From contig UBQW01000002.1 in assembly GCA_900467745.1 (NCBI GenBank), forward strand, positions 39,144 to 103,143: a stretch of 64,000 bases of DNA. Reading direction: 5' to 3'. How positions within the stretch are numbered: the first letter of the stretch is position 1; each line of letters starts with the position of its first letter. The translations under genes and the position numbers were made by a program. The notes under the pieces are model-generated. The model saw only the letters and a list, made by a program, of their open reading frames with translations. It ran no database searches and was not told where the DNA came from. The DNA is from Hyphomicrobiales bacterium (GTDB lineage: Bacteria; Pseudomonadota; Alphaproteobacteria; Rhizobiales; Rhizobiaceae). Shown here one piece after another: positions 26,575 to 35,952 of this stretch.

Positions 26575-27381
26575 TCAGCCGTAGCGACCGGTGATGTAGT
26601 CCTCGGTCCGCTTGTTTTTCGGCGCTTCGAATATCTGCGATGTCGGGCCATGCTCGACAAGCTCGCCCAGATACATGAAGGCGGTGTTGTCCGAGATACG
26701 GCCCGCCTGCTGCATGTTGTGGGTGACGATGACGATCGTGAAGTTCGCCTTCAGCTGCGCGATCAGTTCCTCGACCTTGGCGGTCGAGATCGGATCGAGC
26801 GCCGATGTCGGCTCATCGAGCAGCAGAACCTCCGGTCGCAACGCCACGCCGCGCGCGATGCATAGACGCTGCTGCTGACCGCCGGAGAGGCCGAGGCCGC
26901 TCTGCTTGAGCTTGTCCTTCACCTCGTCCCAAAGGGCGGCCTGCCGCAGCGCTTCTTCGACACGCCCGTCCATCTCCGTCTTCGACAGCCGCTCATGATG
27001 TCGGATGCCATAGGCGACGTTGTCGTAGATCGACATGGGGAAGGGGACCGGCTTCTGGAACACCATGCCGACGCGTGCGCGCAGCTCGTTCATCGGATAG
27101 CGAGGGTCGAGAATGTTGTCGCCATCGAGCTTCACGGTACCCGTTGCCCGCATGCCCGGATAGAGCGCGTAGATGCGGTTGAGGATACGCAGCAGCGTGG
27201 ACTTGCCGCAGCCGGACGGGCCGATCAGGGCCGAGACCTGCCGCTCCGGAAAGCTGATGCTGACATCGCGGATCGCCTGCGTCTTCCCGTAGAAGAAGTT
27301 TACGTTTTCGAGCGTGATCTTGTCGGTCTTCATGGTATTCGCGGTCCTGCCGGTGTCGAGTGCGCTGGATGATTGCAGCAT
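26575..27381 (-). CDS. pstB: Phosphate ABC transporter ATP-binding protein
   Basis: Cytoplasmic ATPase of the high-affinity phosphate importer. The 268-residue product has Walker [10 protein letters not shown] (54-62), the Q-loop region [21 protein letters not shown], the signature [14 protein letters not shown] and Walker [14 protein letters not shown], with the H-loop VTHNM. The ATG at 27381 shares its A with the TAA stop of pstA (TAATG) and has GGGGGA just upstream, so translation is coupled to pstA. Last gene of this pst operon: phoU and phoB, which usually follow pstB, are missing here. Confidence 0.96.
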   Translation of the reverse strand: MLQSSSALDTGRTANTMKTDKITLENVNFFYGKTQAIRDVSISFPERQVSALIGPSGCGKSTLLRILNRIYALYPGMRATGTVKLDGDNILDPRYPMNELRARVGMVFQKPVPFPMSIYDNVAYGIRHHERLSKTEMDGRVEEALRQAALWDEVKDKLKQSGLGLSGGQQQRLCIARGVALRPEVLLLDEPTSALDPISTAKVEELIAQLKANFTIVIVTHNMQQAGRISDNTAFMYLGELVEHGPTSQIFEAPKNKRTEDYITGRYG

Positions 27382-28232
27382 TATTTCCCCCGTCTGCTCA
27401 GGATTACTCGTGATCCGACACTGAGCAGCAGCACGATGGCGGTCATGACGAAGGCGCCGGCCCAGGCGAGCGTATGCCACTCGTCATAGGGGCTCATCGC
27501 GTACTGGAAGATGACGACCGGGATGTTGGCCATCGGCCCGGACATATCCGTGCTCCAGTACTGGTTGTTGAGGGCGGTGAAGAGAAGCGGTGCGGTCTCG
27601 CCCGAGATGCGTGCAACGGCAAGCAGCACGCCGGTCAGGATGCCCGCGGACGCGGCGCGATAAAGCACATGCACCGTCACCTTCCAACGCGGAATGCCGA
27701 GCGAAAGTGCCGCCTCGCGCATGACGTCGGGCACCAGCCGCAGCATCTCGTCCGTGGTGCGCACCACGACCGGAAGGAAGATGAAGCCCAGCGCGATACC
27801 GCCGGCATAGCCCGAGAAGCGTCCGGTCTGCCTCACCACCATCTCGTAGATGAACAGGCCGATGATGATCGACGGCGCGCTGAGAAAGATGTCGTTCACG
27901 AAACGAACGAGATCGCCGATCTTCTTGCCGCGGCTGTATTCCGAAAGATAGGTGCCGGCCAGGATGCCGATCGGCGTGCCAAGAACAACGGCCATGAGAA
28001 CGATCAGAAGGCTGCCCATGAAGGCATTCGCCAGGCCGCCGTCTTCGCCGGGTGGCGGCGTCATTTAAGTGAGCAGTCGAGGGCTTAGCGCCTCGATACC
28101 GTTGATCAGCGTCGTCCACAGGATCCAGACGAGGAAGATGAGGCCGATGACCGTCGCGACAGTCGCAAGCGACAAGGCGATCGCGCTCTTGATCTGCCGA
28201 TAGCGGTAAAGGGAGTTGGATGTCGTCATCAT
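27381..28232 (-). pseudogene. pstA: Phosphate ABC transporter permease PstA, interrupted by in-frame TAA
   Basis: One 284-codon reading frame would encode a normal-sized PstA, but codon 56 (28065-28067) is TAA. The first 55 codons (28232-28068) give the N-terminus with TM1 (SLATVATVIGLIFLVWILW). The rest begins with ATG at 28064 directly after the stop and reads MTPPPGEDGGLANAF..., continuing to the true C-terminus with the EAALSLGIPRWK coupling loop. In E. coli PstA the same place reads LFTETTPPP, so the TAA replaces a sense codon (one base change from GAA, CAA or AAA), with no frameshift. The start overlaps the pstC stop and the end overlaps pstB, so gene borders are intact. Options are a recent nonsense mutation, a sequencing error, or a split protein made by reinitiation at TAA-ATG. 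Confidence 0.88.
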
Positions 28233-29209
28233 TATTCTCCCTTCTGCCTTGCGATCCTGAGCAGCATCAGCTTGGCTGCTGCAAGGACGATGAAGGTGAC
28301 CACGAAGAGGATGAAGCCGAGGCCGATCAGCGACGACAGATAGAGATCCGTATCGGCTTCGGTGAACTCGTTGGCGATGGCGGCGGCGATCGAGTTGCCG
28401 GGCTCCATCAGCGAGATCGCGATATTGTGCGTATTCCCGAGCACGAAGGTCACGGCCATGGTCTCGCCGAGCGCGCGGCCAAGGCCGAGGAAGATGCCGC
28501 CGACGACGGCGGTGCGCGTATGCGGGATGACGATATCGCGTACGACTTCCCATTTGGTCGAGCCAAGCGCGTAGGCCGATTCCTTCAGCTGCGCCGGGAC
28601 GACGAGGAAGACGTCGCGCATGACCGAAGCGATATAGGGGATGATCATGATGGCGAGCACGATGCCCGACGTCAGCATGCCGATGCCCATCGGTATGCCT
28701 GAGAACAAAGCGCCGACAAGGGGCAGGGGGCCAAGCCAGTCGATCAGGACCGGCTGGATATAGTCGGACATGAACGGCGCGAAGGTGAAGAGACCCCACA
28801 TGCCGTAGATGATGCTCGGAATGCCGGCGAGTAGCTCGATGGCGCCGCCAATCGGTCCGCGCGCCCAGCGTGGCGCAACCTCCGTGACGAACACCGCGAT
28901 ACCGAGGCTGACAGGAACGCCGATGATCATCGCGAGCGCTGAGGTGACCAACGTTCCGTAAATCGGCACGAGGCCGGCGAATTTCTGTGCGACGGGATCC
29001 CATTCGGTGCCGTAGATGAATTCCAGGCCGAAGGTGCGGAAGGCCAGCAGGCCGCCCCAACCCATGGAAAAGGTCGCTGCCAGAAGTGCAATCAGCACGA
29101 ACATGCCGCAGCACAGCACGATTGCGGAAAATACCATGTCGCCGGTTGCGCCATGGCGACGCTTCACGCCGACACTCTCGGCGCGCTGCGATGCCAAAAC
29201 TTGGCTCAT
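28232..29209 (-). CDS. pstC: Phosphate ABC transporter permease PstC
   Basis: Inner-membrane permease that forms the phosphate channel with PstA. The 325-residue protein has about six transmembrane segments, the substrate-path motif ELLAGIPSIIYGMWGLF, and the ATPase-coupling loop KESAYALGSTKWEVVRDIVIPH followed by GRALGETMAVTFVLGN. It starts about 85 bp after pstS and its TAA stop overlaps the pstA start (TAATG). Confidence 0.96.
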   Translation of the reverse strand: MSQVLASQRAESVGVKRRHGATGDMVFSAIVLCCGMFVLIALLAATFSMGWGGLLAFRTFGLEFIYGTEWDPVAQKFAGLVPIYGTLVTSALAMIIGVPVSLGIAVFVTEVAPRWARGPIGGAIELLAGIPSIIYGMWGLFTFAPFMSDYIQPVLIDWLGPLPLVGALFSGIPMGIGMLTSGIVLAIMIIPYIASVMRDVFLVVPAQLKESAYALGSTKWEVVRDIVIPHTRTAVVGGIFLGLGRALGETMAVTFVLGNTHNIAISLMEPGNSIAAAIANEFTEADTDLYLSSLIGLGFILFVVTFIVLAAAKLMLLRIARQKGE

Positions 29210-29293
29210 TGTCTGTTCTCTAATCTTTGAGGGGCAATCAAAGTTAAGCCGGCCGGAAAGCAGAGCTATCCGGCCGTTTCGACAGTGTGGGGA

Positions 29294-30316
29294 TCAACCC
29301 TTGAACTGGGCGGTCCAGTAGGCTTCGATCTGCTTCACGAGGCTATCAGGAAGCGGAACGTAGTCGAGCGAGGAAGCCTGCTTCTGGCCGTTCTCGAGCG
29401 CCCACTTGAAGAACTCGAAGGCAGCCTTGGAGCGAGCCTCGTCCTTGGCCTGCTTGTACATGATTGCCCAGGTCGTGGCGGTCACCGGCCAGGCCTTCTC
29501 ACCAGGTGCGTTCGTCAGGATCAGGTTGAAGTCCTGGGCCTTGTCCCACTCGGCGCTTGCTGCGGCAGCAGCGAAGCTTTCCGCATTCGGCTTCGGATAC
29601 TTGCCGGCGGCGTTCTCCATGAGCACGTAGGGCAGCTTGTTCTGAAGCGCGTAAGCGTATTCGACGTAACCGATCGAGTCCTTCACGCGCGTTACGTAGG
29701 CGGCGACGCCTTCGTTGCCCTTGCCACCGATGCCGACAGGCCAGTTGACGGCGGTGCCTTCGCCAACCTTGGACTTCCAATCAGGATTGACCTTCGAGAA
29801 GTAGTTGGTCCAGTTGAAGCTGGTGCCCGAACCGTCCGAGCGGTGAACGACGGCGATCTGCGAATCCGGCAGTTTTACGCCCGGGTTCAGGTCAGCGATT
29901 GCCTTGTCGTTCCACTTGGTGACGTTGCCGAGGTAGATGTCGGCCAGAACCTTGCCGGTCAGCTTCAGTTCGCCCGACTTGATGCCCTTGACGTTGATGA
30001 CGGGAACAATGCCGCCAACAACCAGCGGAAACTGGCCGAAGCCGGCATCCGTCAGTTCCTTGGATTCGAGCGGCTTGTCGGATGCGCCGAAATCGACCGT
30101 TGCGGCCTTGATCTGGGCGATGCCGCCGCCGGAGCCGATCGACTGATAGTTCAGCTTGTCGCCGGTCTTCTTGTTGTAGTCAGCCGACCACTTGGAGAGA
30201 ACCGGGTAAACGAAGGTGGAGCCGGCGCCGGTGATATCGGCGGCGGAAGCGGAGGCGGCCATGACGGCAGCAAGGCCGATGCCGAAACAGGTCGTCAGAA
30301 ATCTGTTGGTACGCAT
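29294..30316 (-). CDS. pstS: Periplasmic phosphate-binding protein
   Basis: High-affinity phosphate receptor of the Pst importer. The 340-residue precursor has a Sec signal peptide (1-25, cleavage ASA-AD), then ITGAGSTFVYPVLSKW and the phosphate-binding loops SIGSGGGIAQI, DFGASDKPL and HRSDGSGTSFNWTNYFS. Length and motifs are canonical. It is the first gene of pstSCAB, about 107 bp downstream of a clear Pho box, so it should be induced by PhoB under phosphate limitation. Confidence 0.97.
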   Translation of the reverse strand: MRTNRFLTTCFGIGLAAVMAASASAADITGAGSTFVYPVLSKWSADYNKKTGDKLNYQSIGSGGGIAQIKAATVDFGASDKPLESKELTDAGFGQFPLVVGGIVPVINVKGIKSGELKLTGKVLADIYLGNVTKWNDKAIADLNPGVKLPDSQIAVVHRSDGSGTSFNWTNYFSKVNPDWKSKVGEGTAVNWPVGIGGKGNEGVAAYVTRVKDSIGYVEYAYALQNKLPYVLMENAAGKYPKPNAESFAAAAASAEWDKAQDFNLILTNAPGEKAWPVTATTWAIMYKQAKDEARSKAAFEFFKWALENGQKQASSLDYVPLPDSLVKQIEAYWTAQFKG

Positions 30317-30422
30317 AAGGGTTCGCTTTCCTGAAAGCTGAAAAGATGACGACGAGCCGTATGGGGGATACGGTTTTGCAGGTGCAAAGAAACCTCGTCG
30401 CGGAACGGGCTATTCTCCCTGG

Positions 30423-30440
30423 ATAACAGTTTCATGACAG
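30423..30440 (-). promoter_or_regulatory. Pho box (PhoB binding site) of the pst operon
   Basis: On the minus strand CTGTCAT-GAAA-CTGTTAT: two 7-bp half sites 4 bp apart, the classic PhoB layout, with one mismatch to the CTGTCAT consensus. AGAATA (30411-30416) follows 6 bp later and serves as -10, the Pho box taking the place of the -35. The transcript leader to pstS would be about 90 nt. The other bases of 30317-30614 show no gene. Confidence 0.88.
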
Positions 30441-30614
30441 TTGCCAGCCGAATCGCCGCTGGGCGCCTCCGACCCACAAAGGTGTCGGGCTTCATGTCGG
30501 AGGAACGCGAGAAAGAACGAAGATATTCGCGCAGGCGGATGTCTCCACGCGCGGCGCGATGAGCAACACGGTAGTCGTTTGAGAAAAGCGCGCTGTTTGC
30601 CCGAAAGCAGGGCG

Positions 30615-31442
30615 TCAGAGGCTGTTTGCCAGACGGCAGAACTCTTCGACGGAAAGCGTTTCTGCGCGTCTCTGCGGATCGATAGCGGCCTTTTCGAGCA
30701 GCCTCTCGCCGCCGATCGGCTTCAGGCTCTGTCGCAGCATTTTGCGGCGCTGCCCGAAAGCTGCCTGGGTCACTTTTTCGAGATTAGCGACGGAGCAGGG
30801 GATCGGGTTCTCGTTCGGCGTCAGATGCACCACCGTCGAGGTGACCTTCGGCGGAGGCGTGAAGGCCTGCGGCGGGATGTCGAACGCCATGTGCGCGTTC
30901 GTACGCCAACCGCAGAGCACACCGAGGCGCCCATAGTGATCGTCTTCCTGATCGGCGACGATACGCAAGCCCACTTCCTTCTGGAACATCAGCGTCAGCG
31001 ATTGCCAGAACGGCGGCCACTGCTTCGGCAGCAACCAGTTCACCAGAAGCTGGGTCCCGACATTATAGGGAAGGTTGGCGATGATCTTGACCGGTCCCTC
31101 GGGCGCCAGCGCCTCGAAGTCGGTGGTCAGAGCGTCGCCTTCGATAACCTCAAGCCGGCCGGGATAGTGCGCCGCCACTTCGGCAAGTGCCGGTAGACAA
31201 CGCGGATCGCGCTCGACGGCGATAACCTTCTTGGCCCCGAGCGCCAGGATCGCCCGCGTCAGGCCGCCGGGACCGGGGCCGACCTCGAACACCGTCGCGT
31301 CTTCGAGAGGGCCTGCGTTGCGCGCCACCTTCTGCGTGAGGTTGAGGTCGAGGATGAAGTTCTGCCCAAGCGCCTTGCGCGCATCCAGGCCATGCCGCCT
31401 GATGACGTCGCTCAGCGGCGGCAATCCGTCGAGTGCGGCCAT
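30615..31442 (-). CDS. rsmA: 16S rRNA dimethyladenosine transferase (KsgA)
   Basis: Dimethylates two adjacent adenosines in helix 45 of 16S rRNA. The 275-residue protein has the SAM site ALGQNFILD and [23 protein letters not shown], and the catalytic [10 protein letters not shown] motif. The C-terminal [12 protein letters not shown] and [12 protein letters not shown] are typical. It overlaps the upstream pdxA stop by one base (TGATG); the pdxA-rsmA pairing is conserved. It is the last gene of the lpt-surA-pdxA-rsmA run. Confidence 0.97.
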   Translation of the reverse strand: MAALDGLPPLSDVIRRHGLDARKALGQNFILDLNLTQKVARNAGPLEDATVFEVGPGPGGLTRAILALGAKKVIAVERDPRCLPALAEVAAHYPGRLEVIEGDALTTDFEALAPEGPVKIIANLPYNVGTQLLVNWLLPKQWPPFWQSLTLMFQKEVGLRIVADQEDDHYGRLGVLCGWRTNAHMAFDIPPQAFTPPPKVTSTVVHLTPNENPIPCSVANLEKVTQAAFGQRRKMLRQSLKPIGGERLLEKAAIDPQRRAETLSVEEFCRLANSL

Positions 31443-32473
31443 CAGGAATTGCTCTTGGAAACGCGACCGAGATGCCCGGCGAGCTTCAAGGCGGCAACCA
31501 GGCTGCTCTCGCGCGCCAGCCCCTTGCCGGCGATGCCGAAGGCGGTGCCATGGTCGGGCGATGTGCGGATGAAGGGCAGGCCGAGCGTCACGTTGACGGC
31601 ATCGTCGAAGCCTAGCGCCTTGGCCGGGATCAAAGCCTGGTCATGATACATGCAGATCGCCACGTCGTAGCGCGCACGCGCTTCGTCATGGAACATGGTG
31701 TCGGCGGGTAGGGGGCCGATCGCATCGATGCCTTCGGCGCGAAGGAACTGGATCGCGGGGTGGATGACGCTGGCGTCTTCCTTGCCGATGGCGCCGTCTT
31801 CGCCGGCGTGCGGATTGAGACCCGCAACGGCAAGGCGCGGGTTGGCTATGCCAAAACGCTCTACGAGATCGGCATGCGCGATCCGGCAGGTCTCAACGAT
31901 GAGCTCCGCCGTCAGCGCCTGCGGCACATCCTTGATCGGAATATGGATTGTAACAGGGATCGCCCGCAGCTTCGGCCCGGCGAGCATCATGACGGGTGTC
32001 ACAGGCGTGCCGGTCGTACGTTTCGCAAGCTCGGCCAGAAACTCGGTATGTCCTGGAAAACGGAAGCCGCTTTCGTAGAGGACGGACTTGGCGATCGGGT
32101 TGGTGACGACACCAAGCGCTTCGCCGCTGATCGTCAGCGATACAGCCTGCTCGATCGCTGCAATCGTCCCTCGGGCAGTCGCGACATGGGCTTCGCCGGC
32201 GGTGACCTCGACGCCTGCGGGGATCGGCAGAACGGGAAGGGCATCGGCGAAGACGTCGATGGCGCCGGCGCAATCCGTCTCGCGGATCGCAACGGTCAGA
32301 TCCAGCATCCGTGCGCGGGTGGCAAGGATATCAGGATCACCGATGAAAATAAAAGGCGGCAGGCCGAGCTCGCGACGGCGCAGCCAGGCCATCAAGGTAA
32401 CGTCAGGGCCGATCCCGGCGGGATCGCCCTGGCTCAGTGCAAGCGGGCGGGAGAATGCGAGCGTCATCGACAT
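31442..32473 (-). CDS. pdxA: 4-hydroxythreonine-4-phosphate dehydrogenase
   Basis: NAD-dependent enzyme of pyridoxal phosphate synthesis. The 343-residue protein shows [12 protein letters not shown] near the start, the metal-binding histidines in [19 protein letters not shown] and MYHDQALIP, and the C-terminal [11 protein letters not shown]. Both ends overlap neighbours by one base (TGATG junctions), showing tight translational coupling with surA upstream and rsmA downstream. Confidence 0.96.
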   Translation of the reverse strand: MSMTLAFSRPLALSQGDPAGIGPDVTLMAWLRRRELGLPPFIFIGDPDILATRARMLDLTVAIRETDCAGAIDVFADALPVLPIPAGVEVTAGEAHVATARGTIAAIEQAVSLTISGEALGVVTNPIAKSVLYESGFRFPGHTEFLAELAKRTTGTPVTPVMMLAGPKLRAIPVTIHIPIKDVPQALTAELIVETCRIAHADLVERFGIANPRLAVAGLNPHAGEDGAIGKEDASVIHPAIQFLRAEGIDAIGPLPADTMFHDEARARYDVAICMYHDQALIPAKALGFDDAVNVTLGLPFIRTSPDHGTAFGIAGKGLARESSLVAALKLAGHLGRVSKSNS

Positions 32474-33423
32474 CAGCGGCGAACGATCTGCGCTTTCTTG
32501 CGCAGTTCGTCGAGATACTTTGTAGCGTTGGCGTTTTCCGGCGGAGCGTTCTTGTCCTTGGCCTTGTTCAGGTCTTCTTCACGGAAGACCATTTCGGCGG
32601 CCTGGTCATCGGAAACCTGGCGCTGGCTGCAGATCGCCAGATACTCGACGCCCTTTTCGGTGACGCGCGTCGCGGTCGTGTTGCCCTTGGCCTGTTCGAC
32701 AAGCGGCTTCCACTCAGGCGGCAGTTCCGGCGCCAGCATGCGGCCGAGGTCGCGAACGGAAACGTCACGCATCGTGGCGGCGAAAACCTTGGCCTGTTCG
32801 CAGCCCGGATACTTCGAGCGCGAGGCTTCCGCTTCGCTCTTGCGCTTACCGACGATACCCTTCTTGCTGGCGGGCACGACGAAGATCATCTGCTGCAGAA
32901 TATATTCGGTTGTCTCCGGCTTCTGCTTGTTGTTTTCCATCATGCGGGCAACGAGGTCGGCGTTGGACATCTTGTTGCTGTTGCCATAGCGAGCGTTGAC
33001 GAGGCGTGGCCAGCTCATCTGCACGGCAATGAATGCCTTGAAGTGATCGACGCCGACGCCGGCCTGGTTGAGGATCTGCGTCATCTGCGCAGTCGTCAGC
33101 TTGTTGCCGGTGGCGAAGCGCGCGAATGAAGCGTCGACGTCGTCCTTGGACACCGACATGCGAACGCGCGAGATTTCCTGTTCCTTCAACGTCTGCTCGA
33201 TAAGCTGGTCTTCGGCAGCCTTGGCATCCGCCTTTTGGTGCTGCAGGCGCAGGAAGGCCTGGCGCTTGGCAACGTCACCACTGGTGAGAGCCGTACCGTT
33301 GACGACAACTCGGACTTCGCTCGCGGCATAGGCCGTGTTGGCCTTTGGCATTGCCAAGCCCGCGACAGTGGCGAACGCCAAGCCTGCGATCATCGTTCTT
33401 ACGGTGTTCTTCGCGCCAATCAT
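32473..33423 (-). CDS. surA: SurA-like periplasmic chaperone/peptidyl-prolyl isomerase
   Basis: Periplasmic protein of 316 residues with a Sec signal (about 1-33, cleavage near AYA-AS) that should help outer membrane proteins fold. The N-terminal SurA domain ([30 protein letters not shown]... [11 protein letters not shown]) is clear; the later parvulin-like part is weak and I do not see a full active site, so it may act only as a chaperone. It lies between lptD and pdxA, the conserved surA position. It begins 183 bp after lptD, with a long hairpin in the gap. Confidence 0.85.
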   Translation of the reverse strand: MIGAKNTVRTMIAGLAFATVAGLAMPKANTAYAASEVRVVVNGTALTSGDVAKRQAFLRLQHQKADAKAAEDQLIEQTLKEQEISRVRMSVSKDDVDASFARFATGNKLTTAQMTQILNQAGVGVDHFKAFIAVQMSWPRLVNARYGNSNKMSNADLVARMMENNKQKPETTEYILQQMIFVVPASKKGIVGKRKSEAEASRSKYPGCEQAKVFAATMRDVSVRDLGRMLAPELPPEWKPLVEQAKGNTTATRVTEKGVEYLAICSQRQVSDDQAAEMVFREEDLNKAKDKNAPPENANATKYLDELRKKAQIVRR

Positions 33424-33561
33424 CTGTCGACCCTTCCCATTAACGCCGCGCTTCGCGTCGCGGCGCGCCTATCTTACCGAGATAACGTCAGCGTTGCTGC
33501 CTTCGAGACGCAGCAGCATATGCCGCATATATCCAATGGCCACAATGTCCTGCATAGCGTT

Positions 33562-33593
33562 ACGGCGAAAGAAAGGCCCCTTTCTTTCGCCGT
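33562..33593 (-). terminator. Long perfect hairpin between lptD and surA
   Basis: Perfect 15-bp inverted repeat ACGGCGAAAGAAAGG / CCTTTCTTTCGCCGT separated by only 2 bp, 14 nt after the lptD stop. There is no T-run after it on the minus strand. It may terminate, attenuate or protect the lptFGD mRNA end before surA. A second stem CGCCGCG/CGCGGCG (33444-33465) lies nearer the surA start. Confidence 0.6.
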
Positions 33594-33606
33594 GCTACAA
33601 AATCGA

Positions 33607-35952
33607 TCAGTTGTTGTAGATGTTACCGTATCCGAGATCGCTGGCATCACCGAGATTGATGTCGCCAAGCGTACGGAATGTCAGCCTCGCGCCGATCGTC
33701 CAATCGCTTGCCGACTGGTCGCTGGTGTCGCGCTTGTCGGAGTAGGCGATCGTGAAGATCGTGCACTCGTCTTCGTAAGTCAGGCCGATGGTCTGGCGCG
33801 TGAACGTGTTGTTGTTCAGATCGTATGCGATACCGCCGAAAATCGACCAGTAGTCCTTGAACTTGATCTGAGCGCGCGTCTGGAGTTCATCATTATCCGT
33901 GTCGTAGCCGTATTCCGGCTGCGCGGAGAGATGCGTGTAGAGAAGCTGGCTCTGGAACGTGTCGGTCTGGAAGCCGGCCGTCAGGTCGCCGCGGCGAAGC
34001 TCGAGGCTTTTCTCGTCGAGACGGTACGAAGCGGCAAAGGAAAAGCCCTGCGGCGTTTCGATGCCACCGAGACCGACATAGTCGGACCGCGTGTTTTCAA
34101 GGCCGGAATCCGCGCCGACATTCACGAGATCGGCCGTGTCGAACGAATTCTGGCCGGCCAGCTGGAAGGACTGTCCGAAGATGCCATGCAGCTTGTAGCC
34201 GTTGTCGAACGTGCCGGTGTACTGGAAGCCGATATTGGCGCGCGTGCCGCCTTCGATACGGTCGTAACCGGAGAACTTGTCGCGTTCGAACAGATTGGTC
34301 GCGTCGAAGACCATGCTCTGCGCGTCTTCGTTCGGCAGCCTGCCCGCCAGCGATTCGTTCGGACGGGCGTAAATCTGCATGATCGGCTCGAACACATGCG
34401 TGCTGTTATCGGTCGTGGCCAGGATCGGATAACGCATCTCGAGGCCAGCCGTTACCATGCCGCGTGTTGCAGCATCGCTCGTGTCGTAGTTGCCGCCGTA
34501 GCCGGCCGGGTCGTCCATGTTGAGCGACAGTGCGTCGCCACGGGCCGAAAGCAGCGGCGTGATCAGAACGCCTGCAGGCGTCACGAAAGTGCGCTTCCAC
34601 GTCAGCTCGCCGGTGAGGCGGGACGTCTGGCCTTCGAGGCCACGGTAACGATCGAAGCCGGCGACGTCGTAGAAGTCGTCATGGCCGCGCGAGAGGTTGG
34701 TGAAGTTCACATCGGCCGAGACTTCGCCACCGGCAAGCGGCTGCGGTGCGACATAGTGATAGTCCATCACCGGATAGACGATCGCCTGCTTCTTCTCAGC
34801 CGTGTTCGACGGATCGGCGTCCTGGACGTCGAAGTAGAAGGAACGCAGGTCGAAGTAGTTCCGCTTACCGAGACCCGTCAAATAGACCTGGTTGGTGCGG
34901 GTTGAATCGTCGAGGCCTTTGAGCTTGTAGGTGCGCGAGAAGTTGTTGTCGCTCTGCGCCATCACATCCCAGCCGAAAGCCCAGCGTGGGTTGATCCTGA
35001 AGTCGCCCTTGGAGGCGATCATGCCGCGAGCATCGTTCTGCGCATCGCTGGTTCCGGCAGTGAACGTGCTGGAATTCATCTGGTTGATGCCGGCTATGCG
35101 CAGCGTGTGAGTGCCGTTCTCGAAACGCTGACGGAATTCGGCTTCTGCCAGGAAGCCTTGCGTCGTATAACCCGTACCCGTCACCGTCGCGTCCATGCTG
35201 GGCGAGATAACGTAGTAGTAGGGAACAGACAGGCCGAAGCCGAGATTCTGCGCGCTCACGAAGCTCGGGAACAGGAAGCCCGACTTGCGCTTGACCGTAT
35301 TGTCGGGAACGACGAGCCACGGCACATAGGCGATGGGATGGCCGAGCAGCTCCATGCGAGCATGCTCGAGGCGGATGGTGTGCTTCTCGCCGTTCTGGAT
35401 GACGCGTTCAGCCTTGACCTGCCAGAATGGCGGCTTCTCGGGCTTTTCCGCGCAGGGCAGACAGGCGGTGTAGACGCCCTTGTTGAGAATCATCTCGGTC
35501 CCGCCGACCCGCTCGCCGGTTTCGGCGACGATGCGGGTGTTATCGGGTGTCTCGATTCGGAGCGAATTGATGAAACCGTTCGCGAAGTCATCGGTGACGT
35601 CGAGCTTGTCAGAATACATGCGCGTGCCGTCCGGGCTGACAAGCTCGACATTGCCGAGCGCCATCATCCGGCCGGTCTTCTGATTGTACTCGACTCGCTG
35701 CGAGACCATCTTGTAGCCGGCGTAATTGATCTGCACGCCACCTACGGCCGAAACGACCTCAGCGTCTTTGTTATAGACGAGCTCATTGGCCGAAAGAAGC
35801 ATCTTGGCTTCCTTCGAAACATTGGGCTTCATGTTTTGCAAAGCGTCTTGAGCGATGGCAACGGGAATGTTGCCGGTATAGCTGCACAGGGCTACGCCTG
35901 CGAACAGGGCAACCAACTGCTTACGAACACTTTTGCGGTTGCCTGCCGCCAC
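33607..35952 (-). CDS. lptD: LPS-assembly protein LptD
   Basis: Outer membrane beta-barrel that inserts lipopolysaccharide into the outer leaflet. The 781-residue precursor has a basic signal peptide (about 1-35), an OstA-type periplasmic domain (LLSANELVYNKDAEVVSAVGGVQINYAGYKMVSQRVEYNQKTGRMMALGNVEL) and a long C-terminal barrel with alternating aromatic strands. I choose the GTG at 35952: AGGAGG lies 7 nt upstream and the codon overlaps the lptG stop as TAGTG. Order lptF-lptG-lptD-surA puts LPS export and outer membrane folding in one transcript. Confidence 0.95.
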   Translation of the reverse strand: MAAGNRKSVRKQLVALFAGVALCSYTGNIPVAIAQDALQNMKPNVSKEAKMLLSANELVYNKDAEVVSAVGGVQINYAGYKMVSQRVEYNQKTGRMMALGNVELVSPDGTRMYSDKLDVTDDFANGFINSLRIETPDNTRIVAETGERVGGTEMILNKGVYTACLPCAEKPEKPPFWQVKAERVIQNGEKHTIRLEHARMELLGHPIAYVPWLVVPDNTVKRKSGFLFPSFVSAQNLGFGLSVPYYYVISPSMDATVTGTGYTTQGFLAEAEFRQRFENGTHTLRIAGINQMNSSTFTAGTSDAQNDARGMIASKGDFRINPRWAFGWDVMAQSDNNFSRTYKLKGLDDSTRTNQVYLTGLGKRNYFDLRSFYFDVQDADPSNTAEKKQAIVYPVMDYHYVAPQPLAGGEVSADVNFTNLSRGHDDFYDVAGFDRYRGLEGQTSRLTGELTWKRTFVTPAGVLITPLLSARGDALSLNMDDPAGYGGNYDTSDAATRGMVTAGLEMRYPILATTDNSTHVFEPIMQIYARPNESLAGRLPNEDAQSMVFDATNLFERDKFSGYDRIEGGTRANIGFQYTGTFDNGYKLHGIFGQSFQLAGQNSFDTADLVNVGADSGLENTRSDYVGLGGIETPQGFSFAASYRLDEKSLELRRGDLTAGFQTDTFQSQLLYTHLSAQPEYGYDTDNDELQTRAQIKFKDYWSIFGGIAYDLNNNTFTRQTIGLTYEDECTIFTIAYSDKRDTSDQSASDWTIGARLTFRTLGDINLGDASDLGYGNIYNN

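Noticed and set aside
28065..28232. The 55-residue N-terminal pstA piece as a separate small membrane protein gene
   Set aside because: Its sequence is the normal start of PstA in frame with the rest; a broken gene is the simpler reading, so it is merged into the pstA entry.
33235..34905. A 556-codon plus-strand frame opposite surA and lptD
   Set aside because: Crosses the surA-lptD gap and two real genes; no family features.
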